Shown here piece after piece: positions 54,746 to 64,000 of a DNA stretch of 64,000 nt; the first letter of the stretch is position 1; the number at the start of each line of letters is the position of its first letter. A program made the position numbers and the translations under genes. Location of the stretch: the NCBI GenBank assembly GCA_963995505.1, contig OZ023180.1, positions 10,487,301 to 10,551,300 on the forward strand, given 5' to 3'. The notes under the pieces were generated by a model, which was given only the letters and a program-made list of their open reading frames with translations, was not told where the DNA came from and searched no databases. This DNA is from Hypericum androsaemum (lineage: Eukaryota; Streptophyta; Magnoliopsida; Malpighiales; Hypericaceae).

Positions 54746-56559
54746 TATATTACATCAGAAGCACACAAAATCTGTAGATCTGTAATATCAACTCGAATAA
54801 ATCGTGGATATGTTTAGCATAATAACTAGGTGCATGTTCAACAATAGTTTGACCGAAAAAGTGTATAACAGGAACAACGTCCGACCGCGGAGTATCACAA
54901 TCATTTAACACCCTTCTTCTTGCCTTTAGACCCTCTCCATTTCATGGCGGCTTGCACAACCAATGGCAACACAAGATTATCAGGGTGCACCACCATTGTC
55001 TTCAACATATTCTTCCTGTGCTCAATGAGAAATGCACTTGTCTTCCAATTCCTTGTGTACATTGGATCAATCTCATTCAATAGCCAGCGTTTGGTGTATA
55101 GTTCATAGAAGAGGGACGCATATACTCCACAACTTTGGTTGTCGGGTTGCTTCGGAATATTATGCAAGATCCTGAATTCGTATTCTTCAGCATTTACTTC
55201 TCTAAAATCACTCAGAAAGTAAATAAAAAGACCAAAAATCTTTTGTGCATGGTTGATCAACTCCTCCTCCCTCTGTTCAACATTCATGCTGTCTAAGACA
55301 AAACAACCTTTCGAGGCAACATCGATCACGAACACAGAAAAGTGATCAGCGTGGAACCATGGGAAGATCCACTGTCAACGAAAATAGAAACGAAAATAAA
55401 AATCAACACAAAACTTGAGAATTATAAAAATAAAAACAACTGCAATCAAACTTACATATAGAATGCGCTTCTTATCTTCAGGTTTCCTCAGAAAAGGGAA
55501 AAAACCATTAACGGTATTCTCAATATCTGTGAAATGAACACGAGGGTTGGCAATTCCATCAACATTTGGATGGTCAGGCTTCAACCACCTTCCCTACAAT
55601 CATTTATCAAAAAAAAAATAAAATACAAAAGTATCAGATATCATCCGATGGATTACAATATTATCATTCAATTATATTATACTCACCGCTACCCAAATAG
55701 GGAGTATCACACTATCAATATTCTCCCCACGGGCTTTCATGCCTTTGAGATGATATTTGAGATACCAATCTACAGCTGCTGATGAAAGCCACATCATTGG
55801 GCCAAGAGATTCGGTGTCGTCCCGCACCAATCTGATATTACCATCCTATCCAAAAATCTCCCCGCTGCAAGCCGTAACAGCAAAATTATTAAAAAAACAC
55901 AGCTAAAGAAATATTTTACAACCACCCACATATCGATGACGTTCACACAAATTAACTTACGACATATTTGGTCTCTTCCCTATTGCATACTGCCAGATAA
56001 CATCATTCATATCATCCGTCATCTCCATGAACACTTTCTTCGCATCCGCAGCCGCCTCTGGTCGATTAATAAATTTTTTAACATGCTTATTGTATCTGGG
56101 AGGTGGGTTGTTAACCTTTACCTCCCTTACAAGTGCTTCAATCTCAGTGGGGGTCAACTCATGCACAACAGCCCACTCAAATTCTTTCCCTTTGTCCTTT
56201 TTTACCTTCTTAGAGCAAGGAGGAGGATCCATTGCTGGTACAACATCAGCTCTTGCTACTCCTTTATCCTTATTCCCCCTCGTATGACGGTAAGAAAAAT
56301 CCATTTGTGGAACATCAGAAGCTGGCACTCCTTCGTTCTTATCCCCCCTCTTCCTCTTCTTCTTATTCTCACCCGTAAAAAGAGTCTTCAGGTTCTTACT
56401 ACGATACCTTGTACGCTTGCCTACAACATCAGGAACCGCTGGCTCATCCAAAATAATCATACCCGGGGCACCAGTAACATCACCACTACCCACATTACCC
56501 GTCTCCTCCTTTTTGTCAGCAATCAGCTTTGCTGAAACCTCATCTACATGTGCAAAAAG

Positions 56560-56800
56560 TAAATGTATAAAATTTGGATCATTAAACAAGTTTTGCGAAT
56601 CAGATTCGTTTAGCTTTGCTGAAATCTCTTTAACCCGGGCAAAAAGCAATTGTGTAAAAATAGGATCATTAAACAAGCTTTGCGAATCAGATTCGTTTAG
56701 CTTTGCTAAAATCTCGTCAACCCGGGCAAAAAGTAATTGTGTAAAAATTGGGTCATTAAACAAGCTCTGCGAATCAGATTCTTTGGACTGGCTGGCATCT
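56560..56800 (-). repeat. three 29-codon tandem repeats in the Ulp1 gene
   Basis: The peptide unit SDSQSLFNDPIFTQLLFARV, followed by (D/K)E(I/V)xAKLNE, occurs three times with a few changes (units of 87 bp). The units are predicted helical with an acidic-hydrophobic pattern. The DNA units are over 85 percent alike, so the repeat is young. Confidence 0.9.
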
Positions 56801-57489
56801 CCAGCAGGTTGGTGAACGTTATGTGTGGCAGCAAATTTATCGAAAAGATCTTCGAAACCTAATGAGAAAGATGGAGGATCAAAATCATTACCAACACGAG
56901 GTGCATCATCCTTTTTCTCATCACGATGATGATGATCAGACCCCCTACCCTCTTTGACCCCCTTAACAACTTCTTGTGACAGAACCTCTGCACTCCTAAC
57001 ATCGTCTTCACCCATGCTTGATACTGATGCGAAAACATCACTCTGAATGTCCTCACTCGGGGTGGCGCCACTAGCTTGAGTAGGCGCATAATCTCGATCA
57101 TCATGTTAGTCATCCGCATCATACTTTTTGCCTCTCCTAAGTTTTCACATATGAATCGCCTGTTACAGCATATATTAACAATAAATTGTTTGTTATGTAA
57201 TCATCAAACAGTTTGATCTATTATGATTAGATGGCTTGTTCTGTTATGATTAAATAGTTTGTTCTGCTATGATTGAATGGTTTGGTCTGTGATTATAAAA
57301 TTGTTTGTTATGTGATGATTAAATGGTTTGGTAACAAGGAATTACCTTTTTGTTCTGCCGCCTTCTCGCCCTCAACCTTGACAACACATCATTCACAACT
57401 TCACACTTGTCACGTGACGCTGCTGGAAATTGATCATTCACCTCTGCACCCTCATTTTCAAAATCGCTATCTTCCCCCATCACACTCCC

Positions 57490-57720
57490 TCTACCCCTGT
57501 CGCCCCATCTCCCACTTCATCCTCTTCTCCTACCACTCCCTCACCCACTCCAGCCTCTCCCTTCTCCCCACCCTCCTGCTCCTCTCCCACCACTCCCTCA
57601 CCGACTCCAGCCTCTCCCTTCTCCCCACTCTCCTGCTCCTCTCCCACTTCCTCTACCCCTTCAGCCTCTCCCTTCTTCCCGTCCTCTTTCATTGCCGTAC
57701 CCTTCCCCTTCCTATCATCA
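57490..57720 (-). repeat. Glu/Gly-rich tandem repeat coding region
   Basis: In minus sense the unit GEEQESGEKGEAGVGEGVV (about 57 bp) is repeated two to three times. Plus-strand frames across it are Pro/Ser/Thr-rich artefacts. Confidence 0.8.
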
Positions 57721-59428
57721 GTCTCTGCCATGATCTTTCTTTAAGGGATTTCAGGTCTTTGATCCGAACATCGATTTCCCCTAATTTTTCAAGAAGCTGC
57801 AACAACAGCTTAAAAAGATTTAAATATCAGATATTAAGAACAAAAAATTTAAATATCAGATATTAAAAACACAATACAAATATAAAGAAATAAAATAAAA
57901 CAAGCACCTCTTTATCTGGCAATAACAACCATTGGTCATCATTTGCATCCGAGGAGGAAGGGACATTTCCAGCAGCAGCAAGCTCTACAAGATGGGTATT
58001 GTATCTCATCAACAAGTGCGTGTTATCACCATACTTGATTACAGTGATAGCAGCACTATCTAGCCCAAGCCTCAACCCAACATTGGCCCTTTCAGCAATA
58101 TACTTGCACCAATTATATTTTCTTGAATGGTGTGACGGATTAATATATGCATAAAGCTTGCCGCAAACCACATCAAATGTGGTTGGGGCAAGGAAAACCC
58201 CAATGCCATACAAGATATATAATTGTGCCCAATCTACATCCGCAACTGACTTATCACACAACAAAACCGCCCTCACTTCCTTGAGCCTAATAAAAGAATG
58301 TTTTCTCCGTTTCAATGAATACCTACCCAGAAAATCAGTGAGATTTATTTTCCCATCTCCCTTCCCCCTGAAATCATCACGATCTAGAACAATATCAACA
58401 TCCCCATTTGGGATGCCATAGCTGTTGTTCACAAACAACTCAGAAACAGTACGCAAATGCTCCCCCTTATCCTTGCATATTGCAACAAATTTAGCCATCT
58501 TCTTTGGTTTAATATCAGCCTCTTCAACTTTGAAGAGGTAGGAAAACCCAGCTTGCTTAATGAAATGTATCCGTTCTGCAGCATCTGGGTGACTTTGGGG
58601 ACCAAACAAACGACAATTCAATTCCTTCATATAGCTCGGCCTCCCACACGACTTTTGTTCTGGACCCACCTGCAATAAAAATAACCATAAACTTGGCTTT
58701 GATGAACAGGACAAACTATTTAATAATGAACATCAAACAATTAAAACACTCCGGAACAAAGCATGACTCTAAAATAACACTAAAATCCCTAAATAACAGT
58801 AAAAATAAAATAAAGGTCTCGACAAATCAAAAACCCTAAATAACACCTAAAATCCCTAAAAAAATAAAGAAAACCCTCGATAAAATTGAAAACCAAAAAT
58901 CCTAATAACACAAAAAAATAACTACCAAACCCTAATAATCATAAGAACGTGGAAGACTATGAAGTAAAAGGAGAAGTACGTGACCTCGCCGTCAGTTGTC
59001 GACCTCATTTTCGGTTTTTGACGTCGCCGTCGATTGTCCATCTGGCCCGCTCGAGACATCGCAGTTGGATGTACGCCTCGTTCGCTCCGTCGGTAGCCCA
59101 CCTCGTTCACTCGACGTCAGTTGGAACCGACTAGAGAAAGGGGGGATAGAGAGATAGACGGAGAGAGAGCGCAAAGAGAGAGTATAGTTGGAGAAGCAGA
59201 GGAGACGCGATTTTGAAAAAAGAGAGGGAGGGCGGTTTCGCGGTTGTATTCACGCACTCACGAAAGGGGGCAATTAAGTTAACAAAAGTGACTAAAATAC
59301 CCCCGACTGTCCCTGCCCCGTCAGATCAACGTTCTATTTTTTTGGATTGATCCAACGGCCTGGAAACTATCCAGAACGGGCCTAGACTGAAATCAAAGCC
59401 CAGGAGGGAATCCGCTCCCGATAGAACT

Positions 59429-59651
59429 GCAATGGCCCGAAAGAGTTAAAATATAGAGAAAATAATCGTTAAAAAAAGAATTATCTCGTGCATTATGTGA
59501 TTAATCATGAATAATTAAATACCACATTTCATTTTTTTTTTCGTAATTCCATCTCAATAGGTGTGTTTGTTACTATCTCCTCTTGAAACTTTCAAACCTA
59601 TCTTTACTCTAACAATCACCATAGCAAAACCTAAACTACAAGAACACGTAC
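59429..59651 (+). promoter_or_regulatory. short promoter region of the F-box gene, truncated by the MULE
   Basis: Only about 220 bp separate the MULE's right target copy from the F-box ATG. The stretch is AT-rich with CT-rich leader sequence from 59570. No definite TATA box was recognised. Confidence 0.4.
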
Positions 59652-61563
59652 ATGCATCCTGCTTGCAAGGCCACTGCCATGGAAACAAGATCCACCAAGA
59701 AGAAGAAGACGGCCCTGTTAAACGCACCGGATGATCGATGCACGACCGACCGGATAACCGACCTCCCGGATCCCCTCCTCCACCACATCCTCTCCCTTCT
59801 CCCCATCAAATTCATCGCCCAGACGTCCATCTTGTCCAAACGCTTCAGATCCTTGTGGTCCTCATTCCCGGACCTCGACTTCACCTCCACGGCAATCAAC
59901 CCCTCCGCCTCCTCATCTTCGTCGTCTCCTTCCTCGTCGTCGTCCTCCAAGGCCCCCTTCAGAGCGAAGAGATCGTCATCCTACGTCTCTTGCGAGGATC
60001 CTTCAAAAACGGATTTGATAACCCGGGTGTTGACCCTTCGGGAGAAGCACGCCGATCTCCGGACCCTCCGATTCCGCTCCCGCCTCGGCTTCTCCAGGCT
60101 CAATGGCCTGATCCGGTACGCGATCAGGCACAATGTGCAGGAGCTGGACGTGGAGGTCTCCACCAACGACTACTTCAACTTCCCCCGAGGGGCCATCACC
60201 AGCGAAACGCTCCGTGTCCTGATGCTCAAGTCCACCTACCCTGGGTTCCGCCTCCTCCCTTCGTCAGTCATGTCAAGTGAGCGTTTAATGTGTATTTTTC
60301 TTTCGACAATTTTCTCGTAAGTACTGGTCACCTAAAAATAACCTATATTGTTTCTGGAGTAATAACACCAGTTTACCTATAAAAAAAATTGCCAGGTGGG
60401 TTCAAGCACCTCCATACACTATCACTCTCCCTTGTTATCTCCTACGATCAGCCCTCCCTTTTGGACCTCTTCACGGAGGCGTCGTTCCCCCGCCTGAAGA
60501 AGCTCGTCCTCGACGCCTGCTTCGGGATGAAGCACCTGAAGATCAGGTGCAATGCCCTGGAGGAGCTGTCCCTGGAGAACTGCTTCCAGCTTCACGGCCT
60601 GGAGATTTGCTGCTCGAAGCTCGAGGCTTTGAGGGTCGCGAGCTGTTTCGACGCCTACTGTGACGACAGTTGGGTGAAAGTCGTCGCACCGAGGCTCAAG
60701 GTGTTTGCTTGGGAGTATAACGCCATTACGGGCAGCAGTTTGGTGGAGAACTTGACGTCGTTGCATGAGGCATCGGTAGGGTTTTTCGTGCTTCACGAGG
60801 ATGTCAGCGTTGGCAAGGCCCAGAGTGTGTGTAATCTCTTGTCCGGGCTGTCTCATGTCGACACCTTGACGCTTGAAAGCCAATGTGTCGAGGTAAGTTA
60901 ACGAAAGAGAAAGTTAATCACGTAAGACCTTCGATATATCGCTGTCATATACTTACAGTGATGATTTTTACAGATCATATCAAACAAGATCCATCTTATA
61001 CAGCTTGTCCATCCCTTTTTCAACCTCGAGGTTCTAGAGATAAATACCGGCTTTAACGACAATAATGTCCCAGGATTGGCATTCCTCTTCAAGAGCTCAC
61101 CCAAGCTGCACACGCTCACTCTAAAGATCATCAACGATTGCAAGACTAAAAGGAGAGTGAGTACCACACACTGTTGAGTACTGTCGGGTTCTATTTATAA
61201 GCAAAATTTTGGACTACTAACATTAACATTTTCATTCTTTCGTGTTCTCCAATTATACAGCAATTTAATAGGGACTTGTTGGACCCGCATATTTCCTGTG
61301 AGGAGCAATATTGGGAATCTCAAGCCCAGAATTTGAAGCCCTTTTTGGAGCACCTCCACTTGGTGACCATTGATGGGTTTTTCGAGTGCAAGAACGAAGT
61401 TAGCTTTGCAATATTCTTGCTCAAGCATGGAAAGGCTCTGCAAGAGATGAGTATTAAGACCGTTCGTTGCAACTACAGAGACTCTCTCAGGCGACAGAAG
61501 GTGAGGTTCCAGATGATGGGAATTTCCATGGCCTCTTCTAAAGCCAAAATTACATTTAGCTAA
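59652..61563 (+). CDS. F-box / LRR / FBD protein, four exons
   Basis: Exons 59652-60276, 60396-60892, 60974-61156 and 61261-61563 are joined by GT-AG introns in frame: 1608 nt, 535 residues. The F-box is at about residues 32-75 (DRITDLPDPLLHHILSLLPI, then SILSKRFRSLWSSFPDLDF). A Ser run (about 80-95) precedes leucine-rich repeats (LRVLMLKSTYPGF, LKKLVLDACFGMKHLKI, LEELSLENC, LEALRVASC), and an FBD-like end (VSFAIFLLKHGKALQEMSIK) closes the protein. Such proteins are substrate receptors of SCF ubiquitin ligases, binding SKP1/ASK through the F-box; the substrate is unknown. The ATG at 59679 (GCCATGGAA) has a better context than 59652 and may be the true start. The frame is intact and GC-rich at the start, as for an active gene. 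Confidence 0.88.
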
Positions 61564-62599
61564 TCAAATTCTAACTTTTCTGCATGATTTTTAGTTATTG
61601 GTGGCCAATTTAATGTACTTACAGTGATATTTGTTACTAATTTTTTTATATTCTGAATCAATTGGTTGGAAGGATGCTAATTGAGATTCCCTTGAAGAAG
61701 TTTCCCAAAATGTACATATAAGCAATGTTAGTACTTAAAAAAATCCAGCTTTTCGTTATAGCCATATGCACAGCAAGTACATGTTCTAGTATATACATTT
61801 TCTTTTTGTCTATATCATCGTGGCATTTGGTGTCTACTCCATTTACAAAATTTCAACTTGAACACTTTATTTAATAGATTCAAGCATTTATTGGTTGGAA
61901 CAACACTAGTTACTTAAAAATTGTTTAAAAACCAATAACAATTATGAAGTGGACCAAATCCGTTGGTTATGTAAGCCCAGGCCCAAGGGATTACGACAGG
62001 TGTAGCCAGCCCATAATAGAGATATTTGAGCTTTGTGAAGTGGACCAGATTCTGTAGCGAATCATACGGCAAAAGATCTGATCCAGTTCGGAACCTGCTG
62101 TTTTCTGGTGGAACGGAAAGAAAGCACGTGCTCTTTTTCTTTTGGGAAGGGAAATGGTGCACGATTATTGCGCACGTGTCAATTGGCATCGGCCGAACTA
62201 CTAGGAAGGGCCGTTAGAGTTGGTGTTACCTCTCAAAAACAGACAGAGGAAGGGATGTTACTGTTAAAAGAAATAAACTCCCTTTTCAATTTTTCATTAC
62301 TTTTCTTCAACTTTGTATAAACTTATTTTTAAATACGGAGGGGTTTTCTGATTTTGGATTAAACATTATTTCACATCTACGATGATTATGAAGATGTTCA
62401 TCACGCAACAAAAACTTCAATGCACGCATCCTGTGAAGGAAGCAAATTTAAGTTCAAACAAAACGAACCAGAGAATTGAAGAACCTCTACGAATCATCAG
62501 CAGAGAACCAGCCCGAGAACAAATTATGAGTCACTGTTAATTAGCTACAAAATTAAAAATAAAAAAAGAAGGGAAGATCGCCACCAAAAGAACTACAAT
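61564..62599. other. intergenic region
   Basis: The 3' flanks of two convergent genes. No supported gene; short overlapping frames near 61914-62320 carry no motif. Confidence 0.5.
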
Positions 62600-62956
62600 C
62601 TATAGCTCCTCGTCCATGACCTCCTGGTCAAGCCAGGACCTGGACTCCCTCATCAACTCGGGGCTCAACCTGAACATCAAAACGCAGAACTCCATCTGGC
62701 TCAACGCGCCGTCCCCGTCCGAGTCCCCTTCCCTGACCATGCTCGCAAGCTCGTCGTCCTCCAAGTCCTGCAGCCCCAACACGGCGGCGTTTTTCCTCAG
62801 GCTGTCCACGGTGATGGCCCCTCTCTCCTTGTCCACAAGCAGATCGAACCCATTACACAGCTCCCTTATTAGCCCCTCCCCTCCGAGCTTCTCCGCCATC
62901 ACCGGCAACATGTCCTCGAACCCCACCGTCGCATCGAATCCACCTCCTCCTGCCAT
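62600..62956 (-). CDS. EF-hand protein of the PBP1/KIC (KRP) family
   Basis: A 118-residue single-exon product starting MAGGGGFDATVGFEDMLPVM. It matches plant PINOID-binding protein 1 / KCBP-interacting Ca2+ binding protein family members along its whole length: MAEKLGGEGLIRELCNGF, a Leu-Val-Asp-Lys-Glu-Arg region where the first EF-hand has decayed, then a single canonical EF-hand loop DSDGDGALSQME (about residues 78-89) and the conserved FCVLMFRLSPELM. These small Ca2+ sensors bind partners such as the PINOID kinase or the KCBP kinesin in a Ca2+-dependent way. The length (118) is usual for the family. The intact frame and family-like residues at each position argue for a working gene. Confidence 0.92.
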   Translation of the reverse strand: MAGGGGFDATVGFEDMLPVMAEKLGGEGLIRELCNGFDLLVDKERGAITVDSLRKNAAVLGLQDLEDDELASMVREGDSDGDGALSQMEFCVLMFRLSPELMRESRSWLDQEVMDEEL

Positions 62957-63054
62957 TAAAATTTTTTCAACTTGTGTTTGGTTATATGATGAGGGTAGGG
63001 AGCTAGCTGTTGATCTTGGGAGGAGAATTGGTGATGGTATTTAAACTATTTATG

Positions 63055-63064
63055 GAATATATAG
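63055..63064 (-). promoter_or_regulatory. TATA box of the EF-hand gene
   Basis: In minus sense TATATATTCC lies about 100 bp upstream of the ATG at 62956. Confidence 0.55.
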
Positions 63065-63069
63065 GATAG

Positions 63070-64000
63070 CCTCTCTCTAAAATATTTTAAAAAAATATTA
63101 TGATTCCGAATGGGGACCGAAGTTAAAATTTATGGTTGACAGACAGGGAACAGGGAGGAAAGGAAATACGAGGGATGTTTAATTAATTACGATTTTGGTC
63201 GGCTTCGATTCCTTTCTCTTGTTCCGGCAAGCCTAGGGGGGTGCAACTACCTGCCTGCTTCCCAGAAGTGTCTTCCAGGGGCATTGTCGTAAAATTCGAT
63301 TATTGCATTTTTCTTGTCTATTTTTGACCTCGTGTGAAGCCAAAGAAATGGTCATTGGAGATGGGGGCTATCGTCATTTTCCAGGAGGATTCTTATAAAT
63401 TTGTATTGATTATGGTCAGTTTTCATTTGATCCACGATTCTTGGTATCCACTTTTGTTCGTGAGATTCAAATGTCGTCGGACCATCGATGGTTTTAATAA
63501 ATAGAAATATATTTTTTACATTTGTCTATTTTATCAATAATTTTAAAATTTATTATTGTTTTGACTAACTCTTGATGATGAATTTTGTTATATTGTACGT
63601 GGAATCTTATTACAAACACTACTCATCTATTGGTTTTGGAGTTGGACATTTTGGTGGATGGTAAATAGCAAATAACAACTGGTCTTGATTAGATGAAATG
63701 ATCAATACGTTCTCTTACAAGTAAAAGAATACGAGAGATCGAATTTTCCAACTCATTCTCCTCTACCAGATAAAAAGAGAGAGGAAGAACAAGAGTTGGG
63801 ACCTTATTCTAAAATTGATGGGGATGTTGCTTTGACCATTGATCCGAGCTGTCAAGGGAGGGTAATCTTGTCAGTCTCCGCTGAGGGAGGACTAAATTAA
63901 TTTTCTTTCGCTATCCTGTCTCTTGGAACTTGCCTGCCGATTTCTTACAAAATTTAATTTTGAATTGTTTACTAATTGTTTAAGGTTTGTCACATGTAAG
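63070..64000. other. upstream flank of the EF-hand gene, no other gene seen
   Basis: The sequence has mixed composition without an open frame of note. It presumably holds the distal promoter of the EF-hand gene. Confidence 0.5.

Larger units (their letters stand above)
54901..59110 (-). pseudogene. Ulp1-like (C48) cysteine protease gene of the MULE, several lesions
   Basis: Minus-strand exons by splice sites and frame: a short first exon near 59110-58985 (uncertain), then 58669-57908, 57796-57346, 57159-55961, 55864-55687, 55593-55456 and 55371-54901. The 254-codon exon holds an N-terminal block (FIKQAGFSYLFKVEEADIKP) typical of plant Ulp1-transposon proteins. The middle exons are acidic and repetitive. 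The last exons form the protease: FPWFHADHFSVFVIDV (catalytic His), VLDSMN (catalytic Asp), PDNQSCGVYASLFYELY (Gln and catalytic Cys). All catalytic residues are present. Lesions are a frame conflict in the 57.5-57.8 kb exon, a stop near 57100 (DADD then TAA), and a TAG near 55845. SUMO proteases of this clan cut isopeptide bonds; the role in transposition is unknown. Confidence 0.8.
50708..59419. mobile_element. 8.7-kb MULE with FAR1-type transposase and Ulp1-like protease genes
   Basis: The 9-bp target duplication GATAGAACT is perfect at 50699-50707 and 59420-59428. The ends read GGGGACGCGATTTGGTCCTG and (right end inward) GGGAGCGGATTCCCTCCTGG, followed on both sides by GGGC and related GC-rich words: an imperfect, decayed terminal inverted repeat. 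Inside are a plus-strand FAR1/MURA-like transposase gene (51022-53778) and a minus-strand gene with a C48 (Ulp1) cysteine protease domain (about 59110-54901), arranged tail to tail. MULEs that carry a Ulp1-like gene are known from plants (for example the Kaonashi group). Both genes carry stops or frameshifts here, so this copy is probably dead. Confidence 0.9.

Noticed and set aside
57273..57866. A 197-codon plus-strand open frame rich in Ser, Leu and Pro
   Set aside because: It is the complement of the Glu/Gly-rich repeat exon of the minus-strand Ulp1 gene.
62616..63044. A 142-codon plus-strand open frame
   Set aside because: It lies antisense to the EF-hand gene, which has a clear family match; the Ser/Pro-rich peptide is an artefact of GC-rich codons.
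1..64000. CRISPR arrays, bacterial operons or tRNA genes
   Set aside because: No spaced identical repeats of CRISPR type were seen. The tandem arrays are minisatellites with decayed units. I noticed no convincing tRNA cloverleaf, though a tRNAscan-SE run would be needed to be sure.

Overview
This window looks like nuclear DNA of a eudicot plant. It has intron-bearing genes with plant-type splice sites, plant-only families (a DYW-class PPR protein, a fasciclin-like protein, an F-box/LRR/FBD protein, a PBP1/KIC-type EF-hand protein), and a dense nest of plant transposons: Ty1-copia, a 5S-bearing Cassandra TRIM, MULEs with 9-bp target duplications and hATs with 8-bp target duplications. I cannot name the species.

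Host genes are few and lie mostly at the two ends. Left end: a small secreted or single-pass membrane protein (4015-4356, +), a fasciclin-like protein (6050-7054, +), and a PPR-DYW gene closely resembling MEF22 whose last domain is split by a one-base frameshift (8183-10337, +). Right end: a four-exon F-box/LRR/FBD gene (59652-61563, +) and a one-exon EF-hand protein (62600-62956, -). Broken host pieces are an ORC5 first-exon fragment (about 5110-5355), three exons of a KIN-12E-type kinesin (11365-16746) split by a copia element, an F-box fragment duplicated head-to-head into a long hairpin (18005-18530), and an F-box/LRR fragment near 33.4 kb.

The rest is layered mobile DNA. From left to right: a hAT MITE (1969-3439) holding a MULE (2214-3117); copia-1 (11748-16560); copia-2 (20111-26294); a large gag-like non-autonomous LTR element (27507 to about 33162) whose right LTR holds a three-LTR Cassandra TRIM (31372-32401); a 2.1-kb non-autonomous LTR element (34067-36188); a direct segmental duplication (36400-38672 and 40194-43518); a minus-strand copia (44271-49314) that received a very young gag-protease element (45450-48144); and an 8.7-kb MULE (50708-59419) carrying a FAR1-type transposase gene and a convergent Ulp1-like protease gene.

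Four observations stand out. First, the two arms of the segmental duplication act as each other's empty site and prove three transposon insertions with exact target duplications. Second, the Ulp1/FAR1 MULE carries one 20-25-bp minisatellite, always on the same strand, inside introns of both its genes and between them. Third, the LTR of the young gag-protease element holds four perfect 16-bp palindromes that share the core GCGATCGC but differ, symmetrically, outside it. Fourth, the F-box inverted duplication is the kind of locus from which young MIRNA or hairpin-siRNA genes are thought to arise. Boundaries marked with target duplications are read directly from the sequence. Family names rest on remembered protein motifs and were not checked by database search.
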